Assembly (NCBI RefSeq): GCF_003589595.1
Contig: NW_020653900.1
Coordinates: 2,754,013 to 2,818,012, forward strand
Length of the DNA stretch: 64,000 nt
Direction of reading: 5' to 3'
From: Hyposmocoma kahamanoa
Lineage: Eukaryota > Arthropoda > Insecta > Lepidoptera > Cosmopterigidae
Below are positions 46,401-56,213 of this stretch, in pieces (position 1 is the first letter of the stretch; each line of letters starts with the position of its first letter). Both the position numbers and the translations under genes were made by a program. Under the pieces are notes generated by a model that was not told the DNA's origin, did not search any database, and saw only the letters and a list, made by a program, of their open reading frames with translations.

Positions 46401-49400
46401 ATACATAACTCTGTTATTTATTACCTACGTGATAGCGTACATGATTTGATAAAATTATTTTTCCAATTAGAGTGATGTCAATAACTACGTCACAGAGGTG
46501 TGTCGTTATTCACTGTTATGCCTACAAAGAATTGTAATAAAATGTTATATAAGTAGTGATAGTTTAAAGGAGGCTAATGCATAACAATGGGACGGGATTG
46601 TGACATACGGTGCGATTCAGATGATGGGCCATCTCGTGCCCCTAACATCTAGGGCTTTCCGTCTCGCTGTATTCCCGCGTCCTGGAAAAAAACTCGAAAG
46701 TCGAGGCAGTCTCGAAAATACCAGAATAAGGCTGCCTTTCCACCAGAGATGTGCGAGGTTACGAGGCGGTGAGAGGATGTGCAGCGGCGCGGTGCGAGGA
46801 TGCGTTACGGAATCTTTTCAGCTATGCGCGGGCGGGGTACGGTGTGGTGGGGTGCGCATCCCTCGCTATTTTGTATGTACAAATACTTAGCTTCGCTAAC
46901 CCTTTCCCACCGGAGCTGCGCTAAGCGAGGCTAGGAAAATGAAGTAATCCTGTTGGTGGATTTTTTCCTCGCACACCGTCTCGCTACGTCACACATCTCT
47001 GGTGGAAAGGCAGCCTAAACGAGACTTTCCAAACTATGTATTTCAAAACTAGGTTTCCATACTGCCCCCCTATCATCAACTAACTTAATCGACGTTTTTA
47101 ACGAAATTGAGTTATTGACATAGTATATGTCATCAGCAAAACGAGATGTATAACCCCCTCGGTTTTTCAATACCTATCTTATTTAGTTTCAGTTTTATTG
47201 TTAAAGAGTCGATACAACCTCTAAATGGCTTTGGTTGATTCCGCATAGCAGTGAAAGTGTTGAATTAATCAGTTTGAAAAAAAAATATATTGAGGTTATA
47301 CTCTGATTAGTACACGGCGTGAAAACACGATCCCTACGAATTTGCACGATAGAAAAAAAAACAAACTTACCTCGAAATTTTACAAGAAAACCTCAGTATT
47401 AAATAGGTAATTTACATAATATACTAAAGTTTTTTTTTATATCAACTGAACTAAATGGAACACGTACATATATATAGTATGCGACATACGTTTTCTAAAT
47501 GGCTTTAATTTCGTTTATAAAAAAAAAATCTGAAATAAAGCCAGTGTCCCTGTCACTCGATCAAAGCAAAATTAACCGTATTAGTACGGAAAAATTGTAA
47601 TTCGACAATGTTTGCAAATGTGTTAGTTATGACTAGAAAGGGGCATACTATTATTTCAAGTCCAATCGAACCGATATATATTTTCTAACCTCAAAATCAC
47701 AGTATAAATTATAGAATGTTAGTGTCGTGGAAAATGAATTATCATTCAGCTGCTAATCAGATAGTACACAAATAAAGTTCCTACATATTTGCGAAACGTC
47801 ACGGATTTACCCACGTCGCGTAATACTTCTGAATATTTGCTCTGCATACGTAACTAGTACAAGCAAAATAATTAAAACAGAATGTCATGTCGCATGATCT
47901 CTACCGAAAACTAAGTTTTTAGTTTTAGATAGACAAATTTTTCATTCATTCGTTCGTTACAGTAAAGGGCAATTCCAGTTGACTAGAATAACTATTGTAC
48001 TTTTCATTTGAGCAGATACTTATTCACACTTTTCCATTTCAATAGACGCTTAGCCCCACTGTTCCATTTTCTCATTTGAGTAGATATTTTAACTGCCACT
48101 AGAATAGTGTTCTACTTTTCATTTGAATGGATATTTAAGTATCACTACCATCTCTATAATAGAATTCTATTTTCCATTTAAATAGACACAATGTTGTATT
48201 TAGAGATATTTAACTTAATGTTATTGCTGAATTGACATATTGGAATAAAGTGAACCGCCCGCGCCATACCAGCACCATTCAACTCTACATGTTGTTGTAA
48301 ACATTGTTTCCAAAAATTCAATTGTTTTTAAAAAAATTAGCTGTTACAGAATCAGTTACGAAATTCATTATTATACTACTTATATATTAAAATTCAATTT
48401 AGTATCACATTTATTAGAAATATAAAAAAACCCTCGACTATAAAATTTGTTTTTTATCGCTTACGCTAATGGTTCGATATACTGCCGTCTACTAAATAAA
48501 ACGCGGCGAAGCGACAAATGGTCAAATATCCGTTTCAAATAGCATAAGACAGAACACAAAATTGTCTTTTAAAAACAGTTAAAATTAGTTAACGTGTTCG
48601 ACTTATCGGAACTCACCCTAATGATGCTTAGCTGAAATATCGTTAAACAATTTCAATATTTTAAAACTGGGTTATGGTTTTTTATGTTATCTCATAACAT
48701 TATTTTGTCACTTACTAACTTACTAACGGACTGCAGTATAAGAGTGGTTACAAACGGCGACTTTTAGCAGCGATGCAAGCGCACGGTCGTGAAACGCGCA
48801 CTTGCTATTTACCGGCGATTGCATCAATGCAAACGCGCGACTGCTTCGATACAAACACGTGATTGCATCGATACAAACGCGTGATTGCTTCGATGCAATC
48901 GCTTAAAAATCCCAAGTGTAGCGATGCAGTCGCGCGCTTGCATCGCTGCTTAAAATCGCCGTGTGTAACGGCTCTAACTTTGCTAAAAAGATTGCTAAAC
49001 AATATCGGCCGATCTACTGTAGGTGTCAAAATACTTCAAAAACCAATCCAGGTGATGGCGCGAAAAATTGCGCTCAGAAAATCCTTCCTTCAGACAGTCC
49101 TTTGCTGGTAGGTCAAACGTAGCGATAATTGATCCTCATTTTCTTAATCAACCTTTTTTCAAAGGCTCATATCCGTCCACTGATTTAATACGACTGTATC
49201 AATATTAAAATAATCAAATATTGCAGAACATGAATCCGTTGTTCGCGCGGTTCGTGCCGTTCGCGGCTGTCGCCGGCGCCAATTGCCTCAACATTCCCAT
49301 GATGAGAAGCAGGTATTTAATATTTTGTGGTCGCTAGATTGATTACGATTGGTAAAGATTAGAGCTTTAGTAGCAGTAGAGCTTCTTATGAAAGAGTTCG

Positions 49401-52400
49401 TCCAGGAATATACTGCCACCTTACCTAGCTCTGCCGCCAAGCAGTAATAATGTCAGCGTTACTCGAAATTTCGGTTTTGAAGGGTAAGGGTGCTGGTGAA
49501 ATTACAGGCACATGGGTGATGAGCACTTTGCGAATAAAACCCTGAGTGGCACTGCAACTGTTATGGACAGGCGTGTAGCTTACCATCAGGCGCACGACTT
49601 ATTTGTCCCGTCAACCGATTTTATAAAAAAAAGTACTGCCACCTTACCTATCTCTCCCGCCAAGAAGTAATGTGAGCATTGCTACTGCGTTCCGGTTTGG
49701 ATAGGGTAAGGGTACTGGTGAAATTACAAGCACATGGGACTTGTTAACTTAAGCCTCAGGGTGACGGGCGCCGTGGCAATGCAGGTGCAGGATCTCGAGC
49801 ATAGACAACGAGCTAGAAGACCCTCCCAGAAAATGGATCGACGTGGCTGGGAAATCCCATGATCCTAAACAAGTACCGGTACCTTCACGGACATTCTGTT
49901 AGGTTAGGTTATTTTTAAAAAGCCAAGATGTATTTCTTTGCGAAATGAAGCCTTATGTTTCCCCACGTAATGCAACATAAAAGCTGAATTCTTATAATCT
50001 AGTTTTAAACTGGAAAAAAGTCTTAAAAATAAAAAGGAACCATGTAAAATGAAATGGAACTAAGCTGATGATGGTTGAATTCCAGTGAAATAATCAACGG
50101 CACACCGGTTTTCACGCTGTCGGGCGAGCGTATCGGAGAATCGCGGAACGCGGCACGATACGGCATCAGCCTCGTCGTCGTCTCCAGGATTTTCATGGCC
50201 ATACCCGGAATGAGTAAGTCTTGGTTTCACTAACACTACCACCTTTGCTGGGGCCAATGCCGTCTTTGCCTATGGTGCAGGGTGTGCGGCGCACTCACAA
50301 CACATTCAAAGAACCTTCGTCGTTCACGACGCAAGAGAAATAAACGGGCAATTGCTTCCCAACATCATTTATAATTGCGCCATTTGCACCCAAATTTCCG
50401 AGCACTGGGGAAAATATAACTGTTAAAATTCGTACAAAAGTCGTGATATTCAATAAAGTTAATAAGGTCAGTATGGGTAAGTGTGACATACTTTTTACGA
50501 AGTTTATTTTGAACATAAAATTCAAGCCATTTGAGGTTGAGGTTTCAACTTTTTCTATAGGCAATATTTAATAAGGCTCATAATTGACTGAAAATAATAT
50601 GTTTTATAAAATTTCAACATTAATAATTTATTATTAAGGTCTAAAACTGAAAGCACTACTACACACACACTTTACACTACTACACACTTTCCCGACGAAC
50701 CGAGGCAAGTGTGACTTACATTGCTAACGCACGACACTATAACAATAACTATTTTTTATTGTAAAATGCAAAGATTATGTTACCTAAGTACAACAAGGAA
50801 TCATGTGTCACTTACATAGGTTGCTTTAAGCATTTAAGAAAAAAAGTTATGAGTAAGTGTGTCATACTGTGCTTCAGACAGAGGTAGAAAACCTTTTAAA
50901 AGAAAATTAAAAAGCCACTTTACTGGTGCTTAGAACATAATATAATAAAAGATTCTTGACCTGGTTTATAGTTTTTATAAGGGGTGATGAGATTATTCTC
51001 TTTTACTCTGATTTAAAAAAGTCCCTAGAGTCCGTTTAGATAAAAATACAACGGACTCGGCTATGTATTCCGTTCACCGTACGACATGCACTAAAGATAA
51101 AAACGAGATTTAGTCACAGTGATACTTTCTGGCTGTTCTCTTCTTCCTTGAAACGCTAATCTCAAATGTCATCACTAGTTTTATCCAAAACAAAACTAAA
51201 ATAATAAATTAATGTTTACCACCTCTGACTTGGGGCAAGTGCGACACATACTTACACTTACCGCAACTAAAGTGGGCACACTTCCCCGATCACCTAATTT
51301 TATGGTTACGTTTTTTAAATACACATAGAACTCATATTTTTCCAATCCAAGTGAAATAGTAATATTAAGTTTAACAACTAAAAAAAGAACTTGCCTATAC
51401 AAAATACCTTCTCTCGTCGAAATCACCAAAATTTCTGTGCCACATGTGAATTGAGATTCGTATAAAAAAAGTGACAGATTTCAAAATGACGATAGCCACG
51501 AAAATACCTAACAGAGCTATCTAAATTTAAAAGTGTGGATCAGTAGTACTTTTAATTACATTAACAGTAATTTTCAGGAAAGGTTTTTGTACTCAATTTT
51601 GGTGACGATTTTTAATATTTAATTACTCGAATATAACATCGTAAAATATAAAAGAATATTTCAGGTGACCACACTCGAATATTAAATAATACTTCATGGT
51701 GATATTCTATAAATATTTAAATAAAAAGAAATTGTCACCAAAATTGAGTACAAAAAACTTACCTGAAAATTACCCTAAGTGCGTTTGCTCTTTGTATCAC
51801 CCAAAAAAATAGGTACATAATATCTTAACTGGTATCGAAGGAATTTTTCTTTAATAAGTATTTTTCAAAGTGAGAAAGGACCCTAATTTTGTACAAAAAC
51901 TTTAAATAATGACTAATTAAACTGAAATATTCTGCAATTATTACTGTTTAATAACAAAGTAATATTAATATTTCACTTATTATAATATAGAATGTTGCTT
52001 TTTGACTTTGTTTTTCTTTTTGAAGCGGAATGCGCTCGTGGTTAATACCTAGAAGAAATTAAAAAAATATATGAAGATAGAATATGAAAGTATGTTTCTT
52101 TTTTTAATATTTCTTTATTTACAGTACTGTACAGTACAGACAGTACGCACAAATACCCATAGCTTCAGATCTGGTCGTTTTATCACTACAATCCATACTG
52201 TAAAAGTAGTTACATAGTAGATATTACGAAATGTTAAAAATGCCAAGGTTTCACATGTAAATTATTTTAAAAATAAGGTACCTTCAAATTAGACACTTAT
52301 AGAAGCGCCACAGTGGAGCCATTGTGGCGCTACAGCCGCGCCGTTACTAAAATTAGTGAGCTTCTAAACACTAAACGAAAGTTCGTAAGGCATTTTGTAG

Positions 52401-54065
52401 TTAGAAGTTCATTCAAATAACATGGTAGGTGGTTTACATACAACATTTTGATATAATGTATTCTTTAATTGTCATAGAGTCGTGGTTTTTTTAAACTTAA
52501 CTTTTTGCATGGAAAATAAATTCTTATGCTATATAATTTTGGAACTATGTATACAGGGTTATTTGTAAAATAATAACCCTCACAGGACTGTATTATACAA
52601 TTACTATCATCATAAACTACAACTTTTTAAATAATTAGTCAGATTTTACTTTCTTAAAAAAAATTATTAAAGATCGCTCTAAACGGTAATAACTCTGTGC
52701 GGTAGCGAAAAGAAAGCACATACATAATTATTTTTAAGAATGACAGCATGCGGAAGGCGTTGCTAAAAATACAGATCTAAAATTTTAAAATTTATCGACT
52801 ATCTGCGAGAAAGGCTTTGCCTAGTGCAGAAATCGTAGGAAATTCTCTGTACGCGATATACGCTACAATTGAGTTGTGTTACCTGATTCTTTGCCGTACT
52901 TAAATTGTAATGTACCTACACAAGTTCATTTGTAAAAAGTGTCAGATACTAAAAAGAAACTTAAAAGTTCGTTTTTGGTAAATTTATAATGTTTTGTAAA
53001 TAGTCATGGAACAACAGTTGTTTATATAATAATGTTAGTAATATAGTCCAGGAAGGTTGTTAGTAGTATGAAAATAAGCATGTATAACTGAACAGTGAAA
53101 AACCACGACTCTGGATGTTACTTTTTACGTGTCTACCGATTGCCTTAGTTAATTACTAAATATTATATTCAAAATCTTGTGTATAAAGCGCGTTTTGCCC
53201 AACTAATTTAATTGTAATTGCAGTACTAACACCAATGGCGACGAATTTCGGCCTAAAACGCGGGTGGTTCCGCGGGGGAAGGCATTGGCTGATATTACCC
53301 TTCCAGCTGGCGTCGGTGGGATTCTGTGTCACCATCGCCACACCTCTCGGATGCGCCATGTTCCCACAACAAGCTACCTTTCCTGTGTCTAGATTGGAAC
53401 CTGAATTGGCTGTAAGTAACTTTGTCCAGTTATACTTCGTTATAAGTGTAAGTTTTGTTCTTGATTAGATTTTAAAATCTGGACTGTTAAGTTAAATTAT
53501 GGCAACATTAATTAGCAAATAAATCTGAGGGCGTGTCAGTCAACATATTCGCCGAAGATGTTAGCTTATTCTATTTGAGATAACTTTATCCACGGGCAAT
53601 ACAATTTTATTCCTAACTTACTTTTATCACTTTTTGGATAGGCCAATTATATCTATCCACGAAAATATGTTATTTAAAAAGTATCAAGAATAAGAAATAA
53701 GAAAAATTAAATCAAATGTAATAATCCTGCCTCTGTTAAAAGAAAACAGCGAAAAAAGAACATTAAAAATAAAATGACAGCATAACATGTCATCTGACAT
53801 TTTTTACTTGTTTCTTTAATGTATTAGGTTCATCAACAGCTGTTATCAATTACATGTTTAATTTATATAGATAAGAGGCTTGAAAAGATTCACAAGTAAT
53901 AACAGACTCAACTGCCAATGTAACTAAATTTTACCAGAATACAAGTATTATCATTCTGGCACAATGTTATTACTATATACTTAAATTCACATGCTTCCGT
54001 GTTATTTTCAGAAAATTGCCAGAAGCAAAAACGTGGACACTGTAGTATACAACAAGGGTTTGTAA
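34333..54065 (+). CDS. Sfxn1-3: Sideroflexin (SFXN1/3 type), complete, eight exons
   Basis: It is a multi-pass inner-mitochondrial-membrane transporter; family members SFXN1 and SFXN3 import serine for one-carbon metabolism. Eight exons join in frame to 954 nt (317 aa). Visible hallmarks are an N-terminal [30 protein letters not shown] in exon 2, [20 protein letters not shown] followed by NYTNRGG in exon 3, [17 protein letters not shown] in exon 5, the conserved [11 protein letters not shown] at the end of exon 6, TIATPLGCA in exon 7 and the terminal NKGL. About five hydrophobic segments are expected. The ATG (34333) lies seven bases after an acceptor, so the 5' UTR is split. EKMILIGRM and ITFYRTT favour SFXN1/3 over SFXN2. 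A second set of last exons lies at 59450 and 60622. Candidate AATAAA is at 54335-54340. Confidence 0.96.
34482..36715. other. Sideroflexin intron 1, 5' part
   Basis: No exon was seen. A GC-rich island at about 35560-36085 stands out in A/T-rich DNA and ends with GTGTCAAATAAACGCTCCC, like a polyadenylation signal. It could be a solo LTR or another repeat. A pyrimidine microsatellite (TTC)n is at 36716-36746. Confidence 0.35.
36716..36746. repeat. (TTC)n microsatellite
   Basis: It is a short TTC/TTT run, imperfect. Confidence 0.8.
37017..37136 (+). repeat. 5' LTR, 120 bp
   Basis: It starts TGTTATGTATGTAGG and ends ATATTTAACA. It differs from the 3' LTR by A/G in GCTGCACCC and C/T in TCACTCGTC. 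It is very short for a Gypsy LTR. Confidence 0.95.
37138..37155 (+). other. Primer-binding site (putative)
   Basis: TGGCGACGAACTACCCGC begins one base after the LTR and has the usual TGG start complementary to a tRNA CCA end. Which tRNA it matches was not determined. Confidence 0.55.
37180..38100 (+). CDS. gag: Gypsy gag, running into the protease start
   Basis: The ATG is at 37180 and the product is 306 aa. Residues 1-170 or so are capsid-like. Two perfect CCHC zinc knuckles (C-x2-C-x4-H-x4-C) lie at residues 216-229 and 236-249 and bind RNA. An acidic linker follows, and the frame then enters the protease domain with FEIDS before ending at TAA 38098-38100. Two adjacent CAGTG units (38079-38088) sit exactly where the frame is lost. 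Confidence 0.85.
   Translation: MANISAQFGILNSFDHNTHTWKTYKGRIGQYFVANNFNESTDPEGKRRKAILQSALTEGTYKLATDLTLPKEIDDVPYEDLLNLLDTHFTPKSVGFGERHNFYAAAQQVGETHSQWAARLRGLTAKCGFLNVEEALRDKFIMGLLPGREKEELYAKDLAGLTLAKVVETAENHVRARSAAAASSAAGGAGLASASHDQLFKISNNGNRGSVGKVKCSVCGFTNHKSSECKFANYVCKKCHVKGHLRKMCSKVNYVKVDCGGQGEDDESDDGELYYIRSFRGAPMVETVLIKNRPFQFEIDSAVGQQ
38106..41483 (+). CDS. pol: Gypsy pol: protease remainder, RT, RNase H, integrase
   Basis: The frame is open from 38073 and carries the rest of the protease (GSTVTVVSE, then LLGRDF). RT follows, with the LLDD box at 38919-38930, in the position of the usual Y/F-x-DD. RNase H shows TVDASPKG and TDHKPL. An HHCC zinc finger precedes the integrase core. There the second aspartate (VSDNG, 40428) and the glutamate (GQAES, 40536) are 35 residues apart as expected, but the first catalytic position is tyrosine (HIYFLGP, codon 40263-40265). 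The C-terminus is proline- and serine-rich (41055-41200). It lies in the -1 frame relative to gag with no recognisable slippery heptamer in the overlap. Confidence 0.9.
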   Translation: MSEVLYKTHFKDVPLSNTMKQLMTYNGKKIECVGIFRLPISYAGQTHVIVFYVIRDGGPPLLGRDFISAFNLQLVPVNFCVDSVPPVELLQQQYSELFSDKLGTFNKYKIKLLLKDNAKPVFCKARPVAFALRDKVNHEIDRLVRLGIIEPVEHSEYASPIVPVLKKNGSVRLCADYSRTINKQLQVEKYPLPTTSELFSKIHGGQHFSKLDLSMAYNQFVLDNESKNLTCINTNRGLYTFSRLVFGLASAPSIFQRAIEGVLSGLDGVLCLLDDILVTGKDWKEHLERLNAVLKRLQDAGLTLQKEKCRFFQDKVHYLGYIITKDGLKKAPEKIKAMVEAPVPKNVSELQSFLGLINYYRNFVRNASAILSPLYELLKKGCKWDWNEVHDTAFREIKKVMTSEQVLTHFDSSATIILTVDASPKGLGAILSQIGKDGVERPLSFMSRTLNAAERRYAQIQKEATAIIYGVRRFHQYLYGRSEPFILRTDHKPLLSISVGPHKGIPEMSANRLQRYALFLSSYNYKIEYVRSADNSADYLSRASLPREVHECACTEQCKCCDCEVAYDRATYVCFVVDGSMPVTLHRLREETKSDIVLRLVINCIMKGWPPKVDDIRLKPYHLCRSQLSYENGCVMRGHKVVIPASLHQTMLKELHSSHLGIVKTKGEARSRFWFPGIDQAVETMIGTCDVCIQLRPSPPRAPLTPWEYPARSFDRIHIYFLGPIKGCVYLVAVDAHTKWVEVYNMKTSTSSAAVILKLCEFMSRFGVPKTIVSDNGTAFCSREFELFCSTNGISHMTSPVYHPSSNGQAESFVKIVKRGIKSCLLLDLNAGDTWTKLLKYLMDYRNSVNTTTGLSPAQLVFGHKLRSRLDLIDPNSSAPSPPPSPDIINNQQCTRNKEGKTRVKKLKKNDIVLYKKFINKTKYTWCKGIVQKKLGNVLYLVKDIDSSEMYKRHINQLMLYKGTSNNYWDSVHSSNVNLPVASPPPPLPPPQSPPPPPPPSSPLSSLTPLSSSEPLSLSPESPEPQVELPSPNIASQSASGRRAELYVPSDSPWSGEDEYASGTLQRDDEMLADSVCATARQSNSDDEFYEAEAEVDTRDKPQGPGVVPKRLLRPRPIVSYKKYF
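41512..41522 (+). other. Polypurine tract
   Basis: AGAGGGAGGAA directly precedes the 3' LTR, as expected for plus-strand priming. Confidence 0.8.
41523..41642 (+). repeat. 3' LTR, 120 bp
   Basis: It is identical to the 5' LTR except at two transitions. It is followed by GTACG. Confidence 0.95.
41835..41966 (+). mobile_element. LINE 3' tail before exon 2
   Basis: GGACCTTTGCAAGGCG, TTGAATAGGCATT and GGTGTGCATGC match the 3' end of the LINE at 62025-62930. It directly precedes the segment that is duplicated at 61267-62015. Confidence 0.5.
41967..42612 (+). repeat. Source copy of an inverted segmental duplication
   Basis: About 646 bp covering exon 2 and flanking introns is repeated in inverted orientation at 61267-62015. 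The homology ends at TTTTACCAC on one side and at GAAATGGTTTTCAG, next to a LINE tail, on the other. Confidence 0.8.
42139..42293 (+). CDS. Sfxn1-3: Sideroflexin exon 2
   Basis: It is bounded by ATTTGTAG and GGCG|GTAAGG, 155 nt. It completes arginine 50 and encodes [21 protein letters not shown] decayed inverted copy lies at 61704-61857. Confidence 0.96.
43195..43312 (+). CDS. Sfxn1-3: Sideroflexin exon 3
   Basis: It is bounded by TTATAATAG and GTCAG|GTATTT, 118 nt, with [20 protein letters not shown] and NYTNRGG, the first membrane region of the family. Confidence 0.96.
43385..43735 (+). mobile_element. RTE-type LINE 3' end
   Basis: It encodes [20 protein letters not shown] and RRPRTG, then GTGTTCAGCAGTAGACGTCT and a (GATGAT) tail, the usual 3' end of RTE elements. 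It is truncated and lies in sideroflexin intron 3. Confidence 0.7.
43966..44041 (+). CDS. Sfxn1-3: Sideroflexin exon 4
   Basis: It is bounded by TGTGTACAG and AAG|GTAAGT, 76 nt. It completes a serine and encodes 25 residues rich in small residues and cysteine ([15 protein letters not shown]), a predicted membrane segment. Confidence 0.93.
44047..44110 (+). repeat. SINE-like repeat, head only
   Basis: GTAGAGCCCTTTGTGAAAGA begins right after the exon 4 donor. Only about 60 bases remain. Confidence 0.5.
44179..45537 (+). mobile_element. Mariner element with dead transposase
   Basis: The inverted ends (GAGCGCACTATAAATTTCC and the complement of CCCGAAACTTATAGCGCGC) bound a 1.36-kb unit. Translated blocks match mariner transposase: the N-terminal helix-turn-helix ([16 protein letters not shown]), [28 protein letters not shown] and GEYFEKQ. 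The frame is broken by a stop at 44718-44720 and by frameshifts. Of the three catalytic aspartates, the first reads GGETW (44832-44834) and the second HQNNA (45177-45179); the third (GDF, 45281) is intact. An aberrant hairpin lies at 44932-44990. Confidence 0.85.
44932..44990. repeat. Perfect 27-bp inverted repeat inside the mariner
   Basis: Arms 44932-44958 and 44964-44990 are exact complements around GCAAT. It replaces part of the transposase gene. Confidence 0.85.
46105..46266. mobile_element. MITE, GATGCAATCGCGCG family
   Basis: It shares GCTGCTAAAAATCGCCGTGT and the end GTAACCGCTC with 48742-48974. TTA follows the right end. The left end is degraded. Confidence 0.5.
46730..47015. mobile_element. 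PIF/Harbinger-like MITE, 286 bp
   Basis: A perfect inverted pair starts GGCTGCCTTTCCACCAGAGA at 46730 and continues for about 25 bases to its mirror ending at 47015. TAA is duplicated (46727-46729 and 47016-47018). It is GC-rich inside and non-coding. Confidence 0.85.
47222..47605. repeat. Dispersed element E, uninterrupted copy
   Basis: It is collinear with 12920-12955 plus 15134-15475. It provides the empty site (ATTCCGCATA once, 47238-47247) for the MITE at 12956-15133. Confidence 0.6.
47606..48741. other. Sideroflexin intron 4, unassigned
   Basis: No exon was seen. At 47985-48190 a loose repeat of about 40-60 bases recurs (TTTTCATTTGA-x-AGATA and TTTCCATTTAAATAGAC variants), too degenerate to define a unit. 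Confidence 0.35.
48742..48974. mobile_element. MITE, GATGCAATCGCGCG family, 233 bp
   Basis: The ends GAGTGGTTACAAACGGCGA and the complement of CGCCGTGTGTAACGGCTC are inverted. TAA flanks both sides. Three internal 22-bp units of the form GCGTGATTGCTTCGATACAA are in tandem. Confidence 0.7.
49227..49312 (+). CDS. Sfxn1-3: Sideroflexin exon 5
   Basis: It is bounded by ATATTGCAG and AGCAG|GTATTT. It encodes [20 protein letters not shown], the most conserved sideroflexin block. Confidence 0.96.
49372..49632 (+). repeat. SINE-like repeat, near full length, in sideroflexin intron 5
   Basis: It starts TAGTAGCAGTAGAGCTTCTT and ends TTTATAAAAAAAAG. The segment after CACATGGG is shortened. Confidence 0.7.
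49633..49790 (+). repeat. SINE-like repeat, second tandem copy, both ends missing
   Basis: It starts at TACTGCCACCTTACC directly after the A tail of the first copy and stops after GTGACGGGCGCCGTGGCA. Confidence 0.65.
50086..50213 (+). CDS. Sfxn1-3: Sideroflexin exon 6
   Basis: It is bounded by AATTCCAG and ATGA|GTAAGT, 128 nt, ending in phase 1. It encodes [19 protein letters not shown] and [13 protein letters not shown]. This donor is phase-compatible with both 53224 and 59450. Confidence 0.95.
51567..51773. mobile_element. Palindromic MITE, ~60-bp arms
   Basis: GTAATTTTCAGGAAAGG at the left pairs with CTTACCTGAAAATTAC at the right. The arms share TACTCAATTTTGGTGAC. The loop is about 90 bases. 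Confidence 0.7.
52580..53040. mobile_element. MITE with inverted ends (family of 11486)
   Basis: The left end ATCATCATAAACTACAACTT and right ATGGAACAACAGTTGTTTAT are inverted. The interior matches 11630-11760. Confidence 0.5.
53224..53411 (+). CDS. Sfxn1-3: Sideroflexin exon 7 (version A)
   Basis: It is bounded by TAATTGCAG and GCT|GTAAGT, 188 nt, phase 1 in and 0 out. It carries [20 protein letters not shown] and RLEPEL. It has a basic stretch ([12 protein letters not shown]) where version B has GWFVKNPAL. Confidence 0.94.
54012..54065 (+). CDS. Sfxn1-3: Sideroflexin exon 8 (version A, stop)
   Basis: The acceptor is ATTTTCAG. Seventeen residues end in VVYNKGL, the conserved sideroflexin C-terminus, followed by TAA at 54063-54065. 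Confidence 0.94.
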   Translation, partial: KIARSKNVDTVVYNKGL

Positions 54066-56213
54066 ACGTAAAACCAAACAAGCACGAGCTTCGTAGACGT
54101 CCTAACTATATTAACTACTTCAAGAGTTCATGGTAGATAGGAAAATATCATTACGGAATTGAACAGAAATTTTCATGCGGTCTTCCCTAGAACGGTTACA
54201 CTTTGGACACCGATACAAACGCACATTTGTGACATACAAAATAGGTGCGCAGCGCCTGGGTTTTAACCCAGCGTTAACAAAGCGTTTAACGTAACGTAAC
54301 GTAACGCCCGAAATCGCGGGCAAAACTATTTACAAATAAATATTTATTGTTTTGAACGAGTTTTGTTCAAGTTTAATGATATTAATACAAAATGGTTATT
54401 GCTTTCTAGACGATTCGATTTGCCTTTCTATTGAAATAAATCGATACAAAAAATCTTGCATATGCACTTGAATCGATCATAATAAAAATTGAATCGTAAT
54501 GTGCACCCTTAGCAGTGAGAATCCAAAGGATTGCAAGGTGGGTATTATGTGAAGTTGCCGCTTTTTCGTCTAAAAAAGATTTTTTGTGTCAAAATTTGTA
54601 ATAAGTATACAAGTATTTAAAATTCCGTATTCACTGTTTCGAGCAGAATTGGGATAAACCTGGTTAAAACCCGTGCGAGTTAATTGGGTTTTAACACACT
54701 GCCCATCTCTGATCGCTGCTTAAGCGTGATGCCACACGGGCGTTGCCGGTGCGTTGCGTGCGATACGAGCTGTTCCGTCGACGCGCGCTGTTTTAACGCA
54801 GCGTGTGGCATGTCGTTCTGATATATACGTAGTACGACGCAGCTGCGATGACGCAACGTGTAACGTACGAGGACTAGCGACTGCATCGCGACTTACTCGC
54901 TGCAGACGCGCTGCTAAAAGTCTCCGTGTGTAACCGCTCTAAAATGCATTGAGTTGCTGCTATAGAGATATAAATAGTTTTGTAGTTAAAGACAACTTCT
55001 ATAGCTTAATGTGTGGCTGATTGTACCTATGACAACACGGTGAAATAGGGCTTCAGTGGACTTATCTTTGAAGGGAAAAAAATAGAACACTGTAACATTT
55101 ATCTTATATATATGTAACATTAACATTATCAAAGTATAATTGAACTTTGAAACACCCTGTACATTTACCTCTAAAGATGGACGGCACCATGTAGAGATTT
55201 AGATTGAACAATATACCAACTAATTCTAGTCCAACCTCTTCGTATATAAGACCCGTGTTCAGCAGAGCATTGATTGTGTCACTATAAATAAAATAAGAGC
55301 CGGTCAGCAAAAGGTACCGGACTACCTTTTATTTTGTTTGTGGGTAGTAATAGAAGCTCCGAAAAGTAAATTGAAAATAAGCTTATTCAAGATAATACGA
55401 TAAGCATTGCGTTAGGGTCACGGGCCGTGAGAAAAGTGGCTGTGGTTCGGAACCTCTGTTATTTCCCTATATTTATTAAGAAATGTTAAATAAGTTAGTT
55501 AGAAATATTATTTCAATTAGCAACATGTTCTGTACAGTGTAAATTTTAAACGATACTTAAGAAAAAAATTTAAATGTCTATGATTAACGCATATTAAAAT
55601 AATATTCCAAAACCTATATTATTTACATTCCATATAAATTGTGATAAGTTTTTTTGTTTTTATTGATCATATATTTTACTGTTTTTTAATGAATGTCTTA
55701 TTAATTTTATACTCAAATATACAATTAAAGGTATAATTGATCTGATTGATTTATTTAAGTAAGTACATTTTGTTCAAAATGTAAAGATTGTTTTTAATAC
55801 CTTTAATTAATACAGCTGAGGATGTAATACCATAATATAATAAGTATACAGTGTAACTCTATTAAAATGTAGCAGCAAGGCTTTTACACATCAGCGAATG
55901 CTGATTTTTTTTACCATAACGCTGATTTCGCAGCTGTGCATATTTCTATTTAATGAATTATCTAATCTACGATCCATGTATAAAAACATTCATATGTAAG
56001 TACTGCGTTTGACAAAGGTTATTTCAATACAGCACGAGAATATTGTTATGAATATCTTATTTTTTCAAATTATGTTTACTACTTGTAGGTACAACTAAAA
56101 TTATAATGTGATAACCCTGCGCTCCGATGTGTAGGCATTGACGCGCCGCGCGCCGTCCGTAAGAGTTGCACCAATTGTCTTATTTTATACTATGGTAAAA
56201 TAATGTCACCGTC

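Larger units (their letters stand above)
50214..53223. other. Sideroflexin intron 6
   Basis: It contains recurring AAGTGTGACA-type motifs on both strands at 50476-51290 (probably a degraded repeat), the MITEs at 51567-51773 and 52580-53040, and one lone end of the 3059-3943 MITE family (52279-52350). No exon was seen. Confidence 0.4.
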
